Positions 1-10,135 are shown, numbered from the stretch's first letter. The stretch is DNA of 22,988 nucleotides from Larix sibirica (GCA_004151065.3 NWUY0300053602.1:6022-29009); one strand, 5' to 3'. The notes: generated by a model from the letters alone, not told the origin. Made by a program: numbers and translations.

Positions 1-58
1 AAAGGAGGGGCCCTATAATTTTACACAAAAATTTGGGGATTAGATTGCGGCTGCAACA
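1..58 (-). repeat. Start of 3' LTR (partial)
   Basis: Fifty-eight bases match the outer end of the LTR at 3486-3544, sharing the GAGGGGCCC block, an A-rich stretch, TTGGGGA and GC(A/G)GCTGCAACA. On minus the LTR opens TGTTGCAGCCG. The sequence just before it on minus (about 60-85) is purine-rich with interruptions and could be a decayed polypurine tract. Confidence 0.5.
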
Positions 59-64
59 CAACCT

Positions 65-1998
65 TGAGTCTCTTTTTGTCCTCTTCGTAATAGTCTTTAT
101 TTTTTGGTCATAGACTACTGTTTCTAATTTAGCAACCGAATGTTGCTTGGATGTTGTAAATGGCGTAAGTCCCAATTTAAATAGAGGAAGATATCCTCTA
201 GCAAGAGGAACTCCTGTGTTGCTATTTGTTGTATTATCAATTTCCATATCTTGACTGCCATCACCTTCTTATAGATTTTGGGATTCCACAGCTTTCTTGA
301 GCAATTCTTCTTCTTCATTCTTTTTCTTCAATTCCTCTTCTTGTAGTCTCTCCTCTTCTTCTTCGGCAACTAACTTTTAAAATTTCTCTTGTTCAACCCT
401 TTTCTGTGATTCTTCAGCTCTTTCCTCCTCTTTTATCTCTTATTCTACCTTCTTAGCCATTTCTTCTTCTTGTAGTATGTTAGCATTTTCGGCTATAAGA
501 GAGCTTCTGCTACTGCCTTTTTTCTTGCAACTTCTTCTAGGTCTTATTGTGTTGATGTGTCAAACGGTTTGCTATAACATGCCCCTTTCCTTTTGTCAAG
601 CCTTTTGTTTAATTCTGCAATATTCTTTACCCTTCTATACACTACTTCTTCTTGTAAGAATTGATTTTCATATTCATAATTAATCCTAACTGATTGGCAA
701 TGCAAAACCACTTTTGGGTGGCTATCATTTCTAACAATTTTTTTTTCACCAAAATGATAAGAATCCAACTCTTTCACAAATTCTCCAGCTTCCTTGACTT
801 TATTAAATTTATATGCTCCAATTGTGAGTGGGAGTGGGGGCCAAGAATCTTTCTTATTGTCGTGTTAGAAATGTCCAATACCATTTATAAATGTCTGTCT
901 CACAATCTCCTTTAAGGTGATGTAGTCAGTGACATACTTCAGCGTCAATAGTGGAACTTTTGAACCTTCGTACACACATAGATAAGTACCTTCAGGAGTT
1001 AGAAAATAACCACCTAACTGTGCGGCCACTGTCAGGGCCTCATCAGATATATAGTTTGGTTCTTTCTCAAAAATCAACTTGTATAATGGAACCAAGAACT
1101 CTTCGTAAATTTGTTTGTAAAAACTTGCATGTTTCTGAATCCATCAAATATGATATGCCACATACACCAGAGTTTTGCTAGGATTCCATGTGCACCCAAG
1201 ACCTGGAAAAGGATTCATGGTCATAATACAATCTTTAAGGTAGGATGACATTTGAAATTCAACCTTCTTTTATTTAAGTCCTTTATGTGCATCGTCGATA
1301 GCCTGCATCATGTTTTCGAAGATAATATCAGCCCAATTGAACATTGTACCATGCATTGTGATGTGATATAACAAAGTTATCCTGATGAGTTTGTAGTTGG
1401 TTGAGTTGGATCTTCCATATAATCTACATAATAGAGTGGAAACAATCTTGAAAGGAGTTTTCAAAAACTTAGTCTCATACTCTCCATTGCTTCTCTGACA
1501 CAATTGTTTTCCAGACAATAACATATTCTTTGCACACTCCGCATAATCTATCTTCAAGCTTTTAATCCAATCTTGTGTCAATAAGAATTTGGGTGTTGGG
1601 AGTTTGTAAGACTTTCCTATGTGGGTTGGGTGGAATGAAGCAAAGCCTCTTCTTGTAGTACTCGAGATGATCTAAGATTTAATATCAACATAGGGGAGAA
1701 TCCACCCTATCACTTCGGCACATAGAAACAATTATGGTCACGCAACAACTCTGTGAATACTTGACTTCTTGATATTTTGATAGATCAGATCCTCTTCAAT
1801 CGTTGATTCAAGTATGTTTTGATCTCTGATCATATGATACAGTTTACTCCACTTGAACTTAGGGGCCGCTCTGATGATAGATTGAGTATCATCAAATTGG
1901 ATTTCTAATATAACCTTAGAAGAACGCTTTGGAGCCCTCTTTGACATCTCTGGATCCCGTGAAGCAAAAGAAGCATAATAATGTTGCATAGACTCCAT
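65..1998 (-). pseudogene. Gag-like protein of the LTR element, broken by stops and a frameshift
   Basis: A single minus frame runs from an ATG at 1998 to about 500 with only point stops (1738-1740, 1732-1734, 1672-1674, 1270-1272, 865-867, 544-546). Segments 2001-1738, 1581-1270, 1095-865 and 777-544 are all in phase. Around 485-505 the coding shifts to a second frame that runs on to about 65, with a strongly Glu/Lys-rich, coiled-coil-like stretch (ILQEEEMAKK, then EEEEERLQEEELKKKNEEEE) and a few stops. The whole would be about 640 residues. The central part is rich in aromatic residues (FPGLGCTWNPSK, YVAYHIWWIQKH). I see no CCHC zinc knuckle. It reminds me of uncharacterised plant repeat-encoded proteins, but I cannot name a family; gag-like is inferred from its place after the leader and the lack of pol. 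It is clearly non-functional as it stands. Confidence 0.5.
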
Positions 1999-2744
1999 CA
2001 AAACTTTAAACTAGATGCGATGCAAGCAAACAAGAAATGGATGTAAAAAAGAATTAAATAAAAAATGCTCCTAAAGATTGAATGCTTAATCTCCCGCCAG
2101 TATGCAGAACACTAGATCCCCTCTTAAGGAAACGTAATCATGAAGCTCATAGCCCTAAAAAAAATGCGAACGGTGTGCGTGCTATAAAACTAGGGTTTAG
2201 GTCATTTTTAAAATCTTTTGAACAAACCGTGTATGAGAAACATATCTTAGTACTAGGGTTTAAGTGCTTCTCTCCTCACAATATTTCAATGACAATGAAT
2301 AAGCACTGGGGATTTTAAAACATATATATAAATGGGAAAAACTAAATCCCTGGGTTTCTGACAGATTTTATCTAGATAATGGAAGAGAAAATCCCCCCAA
2401 AAAATCGATCTACCCTAGCAGCCAATCATGTGTTTTCTTTGTATGCCACAAACCCTTGAATGCCAGGTGGAAAAAATCGACCAGAATGAGGACAAAATTG
2501 CTTACTTGGACAGATGCCAGATGTATTTATTATTTTGGGGTCGAATTGACAGAGATTCCTCTTTCAGGAGGCACAGAGGAAGCAACGGCGTTGAAGAGAA
2601 CAAGGTGTCAGCTTGATCAAGGGGGTTTTGGTATAAAAGGTGTTCTCAAAAACCCTAAGTAACACGCTTAAAATGATCTCAAAGAATGTTTTTATCATTC
2701 ATTAAAAGCTTTAGAAAGCACTTCGGAAGTTATAAAAAAACTCA
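1999..2744 (-). other. Leader of the LTR element, no gene seen
   Basis: About 750 bases lie between the primer-site candidate and the gag-like start. Short frames on both strands look unremarkable. The plus strand holds a TATA-like GGTATAAAAGG at about 2629-2639, on the strand opposite to the coding; I do not assign it a role. AT-rich with repeated AGGGTTTA/TAAACCCT-type strings. Confidence 0.35.
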
Positions 2745-2756
2745 CTCTGATGCATA
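2745..2756 (-). promoter_or_regulatory. Possible primer binding site (initiator Met tRNA type)
   Basis: On minus the sequence reads ATGCATCAGAGT, matching the usual plant iMet primer site TGGTATCAGAGC at 8 of 12 positions, including the ATCAGAG core. It sits where the first LTR of a minus-oriented element would end, which gives an LTR of about 790 bp. Weak on its own. Confidence 0.3.
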
Positions 2757-3544
2757 TCGAAGTATAAACACAATCTTTCGCGATGGCATGTCGGCGAAAA
2801 AATCATATGCTCACCGAAACCTATCAACGTCAATTCTAATCTTTTGCTGATATACTTTGACAAGGAACTGAGTTAAGTTTCGATAGTCAACTTGAACGAA
2901 GATTCGGTGTAGAATCCAAAAGTATGGCGACCATATCGGGGACAAATTGGGTTTTACGTTGGAGTAGTTTCGGATGGAAAAGGGAAAGTTTGGTGACAAA
3001 AGCGAAATCTCGACGAAACTAGGCCAGAGCAAGGGTGATAAAACAAGTTTTGCGAAGTTTTGGTGGCAAAATAAGAAGAAGGGCAACGACGTCAAAGGGA
3101 TTGGAAAATCTCCTCCAACGTGTCGACACGTTTTTTGAATGTCGTCTGACGTTTCGGCATAGAAACAAAAAACTTCCCAGAATTTCCAACACTTCGAAGA
3201 AATTTACAGAAGTCCCCGCAGTTTCCACAAAAAAGTGAAAACTTCTCTGGTGTTTCGACGTGATAACTAAATATCTCTGACGTTTCGGTGGAAAACGGAA
3301 AACTCCACCAGTGTTTTGGAGAGTTTTACAAAAGTTTCCGAAACATTAAACCTCGAAAGAAAAGGGCCAAGAATGGAAAAATTTCTAAGTACCCCTTTTT
3401 CCAGGAAACAATTCACTTCAAGCAATACTAGACTTTCTTTATAGAAAAAACTAGAAGAGTGGATCAAGCAAAAGTTGGGTTCAAAGAAGGAGGGGCCCCA
3501 GTCTTTCAAGAAAAATATTGGGGAGGGTGGTTGCAGCTGCAACA
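2757..3544 (-). repeat. 5' LTR of the minus-strand element
   Basis: The outer edge at 3544 is fixed by similarity to 1-58 and by the TG start on minus. The palindrome GTTGCAGCTGCAAC lies at the extreme end. The inner edge is placed by the primer-site candidate and is approximate. The middle of the LTR is a degenerate short tandem array (see 3045-3345). Confidence 0.45.
3045..3345. repeat. Degenerate ~30-34 bp minisatellite inside the LTR
   Basis: A loose motif of the form TCTCTGACGTTTCGG(C/T)G recurs about every 30-34 bases, starting near 3081, 3109, 3143, 3175, 3213, 3244, 3274 and 3304. The clearest neighbours are TCTCTGGTGTTTCGACG at 3244 and TCTCTGACGTTTCGGTG at 3274, exactly 30 apart. 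A-rich linkers such as GGAAAACGGAAAA lie between units. CpG dinucleotides are much more frequent here than in the flanks. Confidence 0.45.
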
Positions 3545-4951
3545 CCTTCTATGTTTGCGTTGTAAACTAATATAACACTTGCATTAAAATGAGGTGTATT
3601 TGCACCTAATCAAAGGCAATCAAACTTGTTCCATTTTGACACATCATGAGTGTATATGCAAACTTGCATATTCCTCGATCTTTCTTTTCTTTTTTCTTTT
3701 GTTGCCCTGAAGTCCTCTTTGATTTGAAACCCACTCATCCAATGGATTGTGGGGTTAATTATTAATTATGCCTCGCAACATAACAATATTTCAATTTATG
3801 ATCTTCTTCATATCCACCACACGATTCTTAAAATGTGTTCATGGGATGGTGGTACTTAGAATGTTTCTTTTGATGGGTGGGATGAAAATCATGAAAGCAT
3901 CCTCCTTTTCTTCTTTCTAATCCTTTAACCTTAGTCTTGCTAGTTGTGCTATCGAGATGATAGGGTATCCTCATCAAAGTCTCCAAGTAGCTTACTAGGT
4001 TTCACTTTTGACACATCTTCAAAACTTATTGTTGCTTTGATTTCTTGTTGTGTTAGTCTTTCGTGTGGACCTAAAATATTCTTCCTCACCTATTTTCTAA
4101 AAAAAACAGATAACTAAAATATATTTGATATCATCTAAGGATTTCATTACCAAGTCCCCAATCTCGAAGCCTTTCGTTATGCCACTTAGGAGTACCATCC
4201 TTATGGTTTCTTCATAAAGTGATATTTGGAGAATATATGATGTTTTCTTAGATATTCATCTGGATATTTTTTTCCTCTTATTGTTGCAACTCTAGGATCT
4301 ACTCCTTTAGATCTACAATTATTAGAACTCTATATACTCGTTTGCTTCTACTTCAACTTGTCTATAAACGAGGTTAAATTTTTTTGATGGAGGGCCATAA
4401 CTAATACTCACAACTGTTATCTTGGTTTGGGAGTTATCATCTTTCTTCTATGGCGACAAGTTTATGAAATCTAATGAAGAGGAGGGTTTGTTTATTTTTT
4501 GTACTACAAGTTTGATGTATTTTGTGGAGATGATCGTAGTTTTTACTATGTTCTTTATGATGTAAAAGTATATTATAACTTTGATTCACAATGAATATCA
4601 AGTTACAAGTTTTTTTCTTTAAAAACAAAAGAACCTTAATACGTGCTCCTTTGGATCTACAATTATATAGAACTTTGTATACTTGTCCAACAAGAACTTC
4701 TCCATGTCTTTCCATTGGTCGAAATACCTTCAAGACTTATGAACCATTTTATTTACTGAATTCATAAGACTTACGCGGAGAATTTCAACTTCTACTCATA
4801 CTTAACATGATTTATGATTTCACACTTTCCACGTGACACATGTTTCTTTCTTGTTATTTCACTCCTTCTTTTATGTCATGGAGCACACTTGAGCATAATT
4901 TGAAACAACACCATTTTTATTATTCTCGTGTAATCTTACAATTTACCCTTG
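3545..4951. other. AT-rich stretch with no recognisable gene
   Basis: Only short, low-complexity frames are present on both strands. One dispersed direct repeat is visible: about 41 bases starting CTCCTTT(A/G)GATCTACAATTAT at 4302-4342 and again at 4646-4687, 344 bases apart. It could be a scrap of an old mobile element, but no coding motif supports that. Confidence 0.4.
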
Positions 4952-5079
4952 CCTCTTCTTACCAGCTAGTGATATCCACAAGTAACTCAACCTCTCAAAG
5001 TTCCTCTCATATGTTCCTCTTCTTACCAACTGGTGATATCCACAACTAACTCAACCGCTCAAAGTTCCTCTCATAAGTT
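4952..5079. repeat. 64-bp tandem duplication
   Basis: Bases 4952-5015 and 5016-5079 are adjacent copies differing at only a handful of positions. Both start CCTCTTCTTACCA and contain GTGATATCCACAA and CAAAGTTCCTCTCATA. No gaps are needed to align them, so the duplication is recent compared with the older repeats in the window. Confidence 0.85.
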
Positions 5080-5859
5080 TCTATGCATGGTTACCCTGCA
5101 ACAAAATGTTTGTTTCGATTTTTGCAATGTTATTTATGATTTATATATAAATTTGAAGGGAAATATGGTGGGATATCTTTTCTTCTTTAAGATATTTAAA
5201 CGGAGTGTAATTCAATTGCCGACGACAATATTGGCTTGTAACTTCATGGGACTCCGCCATATTTAAACCTGTGGCTTATGGACTTGTTGTCATAGATGGT
5301 TCAACAAATTGAGCCAACTCTTAAAGTTTTGTGTCATACAAACATGAGCATGCTAGACAAATTCAACAATTATTTATGGTAGAGATTTGCAAAGGAAGTA
5401 GTCCAACCAATAAATAAGTTGTAGACATGATTAATTGCATTGGTTAACTATCTAAATAATATAGACTAGGCCCCATGGAATAGAGAAAGGCCTATAATAA
5501 TAGGACTAATTAGGCCAATGGTACCACATGATGTATTAGGTGGATTGTGATGCTTATTTTGGACTAAAGTGGACACCTATTAAACCAAATTTAGTGATGA
5601 ACATGTGAGTAGTGTTAGCATAGATTCAGCTTAACTTCAAAATTATTAATCATAAAAAGGAATCAAAATATTCAAAGTGCAAACTTCAAATATTCTTTAA
5701 TCCTTTTAGTACACAAAATATCAAAGGTCAAGACAAATTTATGCTAGTTTTCTTATAGTTATTTTTTTGTTGAACACGCTTCCTCTTATCACAATTAAGA
5801 CTAACGTACTCATATTTAGCATTACATAGCAAGTTGCTATTCGGTTAAGCTACCACATG
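5080..5859. other. AT-rich stretch with no recognisable gene
   Basis: No frame with recognisable protein similarity, no RNA gene and no clear repeat. Runs of A/T are common. Confidence 0.4.
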
Positions 5860-6040
5860 TGGTGGGTATCTATTCCGCTAAAGTCACCTTGGACTTGCAC
5901 CTGGCCCCAATAATTGTTGAAAGCACTTACATGCATCCACAAGAGAGAGGAAAAGCACTGATATGACGTTTGTAGGACTTGAACCTTCGTGAGGGCTATA
6001 TTAGCTAATTGGTTTCACTAACTAGGCAAATTGCACACAA
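5860..6040 (-). mobile_element. tRNA-derived SINE-like unit
   Basis: On minus there is a perfect RNA polymerase III B box, GGTTCAAGTCC (plus 5975-5985), and 33 bases before it an A box candidate TTGCCTAGTTAG (plus 6019-6030) that fits TRGCNNAGTNGG at 10 of 12 positions. The spacing is that of a normal tRNA. The sequence between does not fold as a convincing cloverleaf, so this looks like the tRNA-related head of a SINE rather than a tRNA gene. The body to about 5860 and its far end are uncertain; no clear tail or target duplication was found. Confidence 0.45.
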
Positions 6041-6654
6041 CTATTATTTTTTCTTTTAGTTTTGGCAAGATAGGTATCTCAATCAATTAATGCCCTGCTT
6101 ATTCATTTTATCTTAACACTCTTTCCCATGTTATTCTCCTCAAGGAAGATAATAATGATAAGGTTCAGAGGGACTTTAACAAGAACTTTCCACAATTTTT
6201 TTGGACTGGTCCATTTGGGCCTTTATGTCTTGAGTTGGCCTTTTACACTGAGTACTTCCTCCATATCACAAACATGTTTATTGTTTAGTAACATTATCTC
6301 GAGTTCCATTTATGCCATGGCGTTCACTTCTCACTTGGTTAGTTGTCGGTGAGCTTACAACAATTGAGCACCAAGATAGATCATCATCTTTGCATAACAT
6401 AATGGGTCTACATGTTTTGTTATTTAGGTGAGGTTGAGATCAAGGAACATTTAATCTTTCGTTTTCATATGTACTATGTAGTTGGAGGGAGCTTTCGTTA
6501 TAGTTACAAGGATCCCAACTAGTTCTTATTAAGCTTCTTTAGATATTATCAAAGGTGCTCGGCCTTATACATCAAATAATAATGTCCTCTTAGACAATGT
6601 TTAACCCATAGTTCATATGCTATAGTTTTGTATACGATCTTATTCTTTCCTCCA
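6041..6654. other. AT-rich stretch with no recognisable gene
   Basis: Short frames only; the 74-codon plus frame at 6128-6352 has no recognisable motif. Given the possible polypurine tract just downstream, this could be decayed retroelement sequence, but I see no pol motif to support it. Confidence 0.3.
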
Positions 6655-6914
6655 ACCTCGAGGATGAGGTTGGGGGTGGGGTGGGGGCATGAAGCATCCC
6701 ACCAACACTTAGTTGGGTACTTCTAGGGACATTTAACTATGCTGTTTACCCCACATTACTTGTGCTAGTTATCATATTATGCTAATGAGATGAGACATCC
6801 ATCCATCTTCTTAATGATGCATTACTAGTTTTTTTTCTTCTGACGGGGGTTCAACAACAATAGATATTAAGAGATAACTCCCTTTGAGTTATTCCTTGAA
6901 AGGGGAGTAAATTA
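6655..6914 (+). mobile_element. Possible 3' end of an old LTR element (polypurine tract and LTR start)
   Basis: The string CTCGAGGATGAGG followed by GGGGGTGGGGTGGGGG (about 6660-6688) and then CATGAAGCATCCCACC resembles the junction at the end of many plant Ty3/gypsy elements, where a coding tail ending in acidic codons runs into a G-rich tract and an LTR beginning TG (here TG at about 6690). The tract is interrupted by T and no matching second LTR was found, so this is a weak call. The G-runs alone could also form a G-quadruplex. Confidence 0.25.
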
Positions 6915-7079
6915 ATGCCACCCAATATTACTACCGAGGACTGTATTAATGTGGGTGTGTTGTATGTGGTTGGAATAGTTAACAACTGGCCTTGCTTCGT
7001 GGGGTAGTAGTATAAAACCATGAATTGATGTTCCCCTTTTAAGGAGGAGCATTAACTCATATGGAAATATTGTTCCAAT

Positions 7080-7250
7080 AACTAGTCTAGATCCATGTAA
7101 ACTCCAGATATACCATGCATAAAGAGGGATCAAATCCCTCGAGGTGCAAACCTTTTTTTAGTTAAAAGTGGACGAAGGGTTTGCACCTCGAGGGAATTGA
7201 TCCCTCTTGATGCATGGTAGATCCAGAGTTAAGATGGATCTAGGCTAGTT
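7080..7250. repeat. 171-bp foldback (long imperfect palindrome), MITE-like
   Basis: Bases 7080-7155 pair with 7175-7250 around a centre at 7165 with no gaps and about nine mismatches. The inner 40 bases of each arm are nearly perfect (GAGGTGCAAACC against GGGTTTGCACCTC; CCATGCAT against ATGCATGG). The loop is about 19 bases. It lies inside the first array unit, which stops after CCAATA at 7080 and is not resumed until about 7505, so it belongs to a 425-bp insertion. It could be a foldback or MITE-type element or a small-RNA hairpin. No coding capacity. Confidence 0.85.
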
Positions 7251-7504
7251 TTAGTCGTGGGCGATCACATCAAATTTGTAGATGGTCATAATTATGTATA
7301 TTTATGTGTTTGAGATGAATCTCATCATTTGAAATTTACTCACCTTCCTTAGTTGGTTGGAGATATAAAGTACTATGAAGAAGGCTACTTCAAAAGTTAC
7401 ACGAGAAATGAGATGGATATTAATAAAGTAACAACGTTGAATGATGAAAAATGTGAATAGTAAGAAAGTGAGAGGATGCTTATAATTAATAACGAATAGT
7501 TTAC
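7251..7504. other. Remainder of the insertion in the array, nothing recognised
   Basis: AT-rich sequence unlike the array unit and without frames or motifs. It joins the foldback at 7250 to the resumed array at about 7505. Confidence 0.5.
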
Positions 7505-10135
7505 GTAGTGATGAATTGATGTTCCCCTTTTTAGGGGGAGCACTAGCTCATGTGGAAGTATTATTCCAATAAAGACATTGGAAATTAATAATTCTCATGT
7601 TCAAACCTCACGAAGGTCTCTTAACCAAGCCAAGATTGTGGCCCCACCATGGGCCTGACAAGAGTGGGTGCATCGTGAAGAGTCAACACTTGGTTTGCTA
7701 GTATAAAACCATGAATTAATGTTCTCCTTTCAAGGGGGGCCATCTGCTCATGTGGAAGCACTATTTCAGTAAAGACATTGGAAATTAATAGATCACATGT
7801 TCAAAACCTTAGGGATATATCTTGCTCAAGCAAGGGTTGTGACCTCACTATGGTCCTAGTAGGAGTGGGTGCATTATGTGCTGTTGGAAGAGTCAACAAT
7901 TGGCCCTGCCTGGGGGTAGTAATATTAAACTATGTATTTATGTGCCCCTTATATATAATGTTCAAACCTTGGGGTTGTCTCTTGGCTAAGGCAAGGTTGT
8001 GGCTTCACCATGGCCCAGTAGGAGTGGGTGTGATGTGTGTGATTGGAAGAGTTATCACATGGCTCCACTCAAGAGGTAGCAATACAAAAACCATGAATTG
8101 ATGTTCACCTTTTAAGGGGGATCATTGGCTCAAGTAGAAGTATTATTCCAATAAATACATTGGAAATTAATAAATCTCGTTTTCAAACCCTGGAGTAGTC
8201 TCTTAACCAAGTTGAGCTTGTGGTCCCACCATGGGCCCGATAGGAGCAGGTGTGCTGTGTATGATTGGGACAATCAACATTTAGCCTTGCCTGAAAGGTA
8301 TCAATACAAAACCATCAATGATGTTCCCCTTTTAAGGGAGACACTTGGCTCATGTGGAAGTAATATTTCGAAAAAGACATTGAAAATTAATAATTGTCAT
8401 GTTCAAACCTTGGGGAGGTCTCTTAACCAAGCCAAGGGTGTGGCCCCACCATGGGCTCAATAAGAGTGGGTGCATTGTGTGTGATTGGAAGAACTAGCAG
8501 TTGGGTTGCTTACATAAAACCGTGAATTGATGTTTTCCTTTTAAGGGGGACATTTGCTCATATGGGAGCACTGTTTTAATAAAGACACTGTAAATCAGTG
8601 GATTTCATGTTCCAAACCTTGGGGAGGTCTTTTGACCATGTAAGGGTTGTGACTCCACTACGAGCTTGGTAGGAGAGGGTGCATTATGTGTGATTGAAAG
8701 AGACGATACTTAGCCTCACATGGGGGTTGTAGTATAAAATCATGAATCAATGTTTCCCTTTTAAGGGGGAGCATTGGCTCACGTGGAAGCACTATTTTGA
8801 TAAAGCATTGAAAATTTATAGATCTAATGTTTAAACCATGGGATGGTCTCTTGATCAAGCCAAGGTTGTGGCTCCACCATGGGCTTGATATGAGTGGGTG
8901 CACTGTGTGTGATTGAAAGATCCAACACTTGGCCTCCTCAGGGGGGTTGTAGTGCAAAACTATGAATTGATGTTCCCCTTTTAATGTGGAGCATTGGCTC
9001 ATGTGGAAGTACTATTCTGGAAAGACATTCGGGAAATCAATAAATCTCATGTTCAAACCTTGGGAGGTCTCTTAACTAAGCCGGGGTTGTGGCTCCTCCA
9101 TGGGCCTAGTAGGACTGGGTGTGGTGTGTGTGATTAGAAGAGTCAACACTTGGCACTGCCTGGGGAGTAGCAATACAAAACTATGAATTGATGTTCCCTT
9201 TTTAAGGGGAGCATCATGTGGAAGCACCATTTCTACAAGACATTGAAAAATAATAATTCTCATGTTCAAACCTTGGGGAGGTCTTTGGCCAACTAAGGGT
9301 TGTAGCCCCACCATGATTCCAATTGGAGTGAGTGCATTGTGTATGAGTGGAAAGGTTGACAGTTGGCCTTACCTTATGAGTAGCATTACAATCCCACAAG
9401 TTGATGTCCCCCTTTTAAGGATGACTCAAGATCATTAGTTCACGTGGAAGTACTATTATGGTAAATAAATTGGAAATTAATAGATCTCATGTTCAAACCT
9501 CGAGGAGGTCTCTTGACCACGCCAGGGTTGTGGCCTCATCATGGGCCCAAGTGAAGCGGGTGTGTTATGTGAGAATGGAAGAGTTGGTACTTGGCCCCTC
9601 TTTGGGGGTAGTGCTGCAAAACCATGAATCAATGTTTCCTTTTTAAGTGAGAACATTGATCCACGCGAAAGTACTAGTCCGATAAAGACATTGGAAATTA
9701 ATAAATCTCATGTTTAAACCTTTTGGAGGTTTCTTGACCAAGCTATGGTTGCGGCCCCATCACAGGATTAGTAGGAGTGGGTGCATTGAGTGTGATTGGA
9801 AGAGTCAATACTTAGCCGTGCATGAGGGGTAGCAGTACAAAACCATGAATTAATGTCACCTTTTCAAGGGGAGCATTAGTAAGGACATTTGAAATTAATA
9901 AAAATCATGTTCAAACCGTAGGGAGGTCTTTTGACCAAGCCAAGGTTGTGGCCCCACGATAGGCCTAGTAAGAGTGGTGTATGTGATCATAAGAGTTGAC
10001 ACTTAGCCCTTCGTGGAGGTGGTAGTACAAAGCCACGTGTCGATATTCCCCTTTCAAGAGGGAGCATTGGTTCATGTGTAAGTATTATTCCAATAAAGAT
10101 ATTGAAAATTAAATTATTAAATCTCTTAATAACAT

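Larger units (their letters stand above)
1..3544 (-). mobile_element. Degenerate LTR retroelement with gag-like coding only, cut by window start
   Basis: Bases 1-58 and 3486-3544 are related to each other (about 70% by eye) and both finish, read on plus, in CTGCAACA. Read on minus this is an LTR beginning TGTTGCAG. The only long coding signal between them is also on minus, so I read the element as minus-oriented: 5' LTR from 3544 down to about 2757, leader, coding region, then the start of the 3' LTR at 58. The body is about 2.7 kb and shows no protease, reverse transcriptase, RNase H or integrase motif in any frame. Such non-autonomous elements depend on enzymes from a partner. The LTR ends are well matched; the inner edge of the 5' LTR is approximate. 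The rest of the 3' LTR and the target duplication lie outside the window. Confidence 0.55.
6915..10135 (+). repeat. Satellite-like array of about 14 units of ~220 bp with tRNA-like boxes
   Basis: The anchor AAAACCATGAATTGATGTT and close variants recur near 7016, 7507, 7706, 7921, 8088, 8306, 8516, 8736, 8956, 9177, 9390, 9617, 9838 and 10028, mostly 210-226 bases apart. Exceptions are a 425-bp insertion in the first unit, a deletion of about 50-85 bp near 7930-7960 and short last units. Each unit runs: hairpin CCCCTTTTAAGGGG, then (T)GGCTCATGTGGAAG, CCAATAAAGACATTGGAAATTAAT, ATGTTCAAACCTTGGGGAGG, CTTGACCAAGCCAAGGTTGTGGC, CCACCATGGGCC, a GT-rich part and a G-rich end. The TGGCTCATGTGG and GTTCAAACC blocks resemble RNA polymerase III A and B boxes, 43-44 bases apart (8995-9006 and 9051-9059; 7544-7555 and 7599-7607). 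No lasting reading frame crosses units, so this is non-coding tandem DNA. Confidence 0.9.

Noticed and set aside
2629-2639. GGTATAAAAGG TATA box as promoter of a plus-strand gene
   Set aside because: No plus-strand coding region follows it and it lies in the leader of a minus-strand element.
4437-4733. 98-codon minus open frame as a gene
   Set aside because: No recognisable motif, AT-rich low-complexity composition, and it overlaps a dispersed repeat.
5975-6030. True tRNA gene on minus
   Set aside because: Boxes are good but the arms do not pair into a cloverleaf.
7778-9646. Open frames of 60-114 codons on both strands across the array
   Set aside because: They are phase-shifted readings of the same 220-bp repeat, with no conserved frame between units.
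6915-10135. CRISPR array
   Set aside because: Units are 220 bp, degenerate and contiguous with no short repeat/unique spacer pattern, in a plant-like genome.
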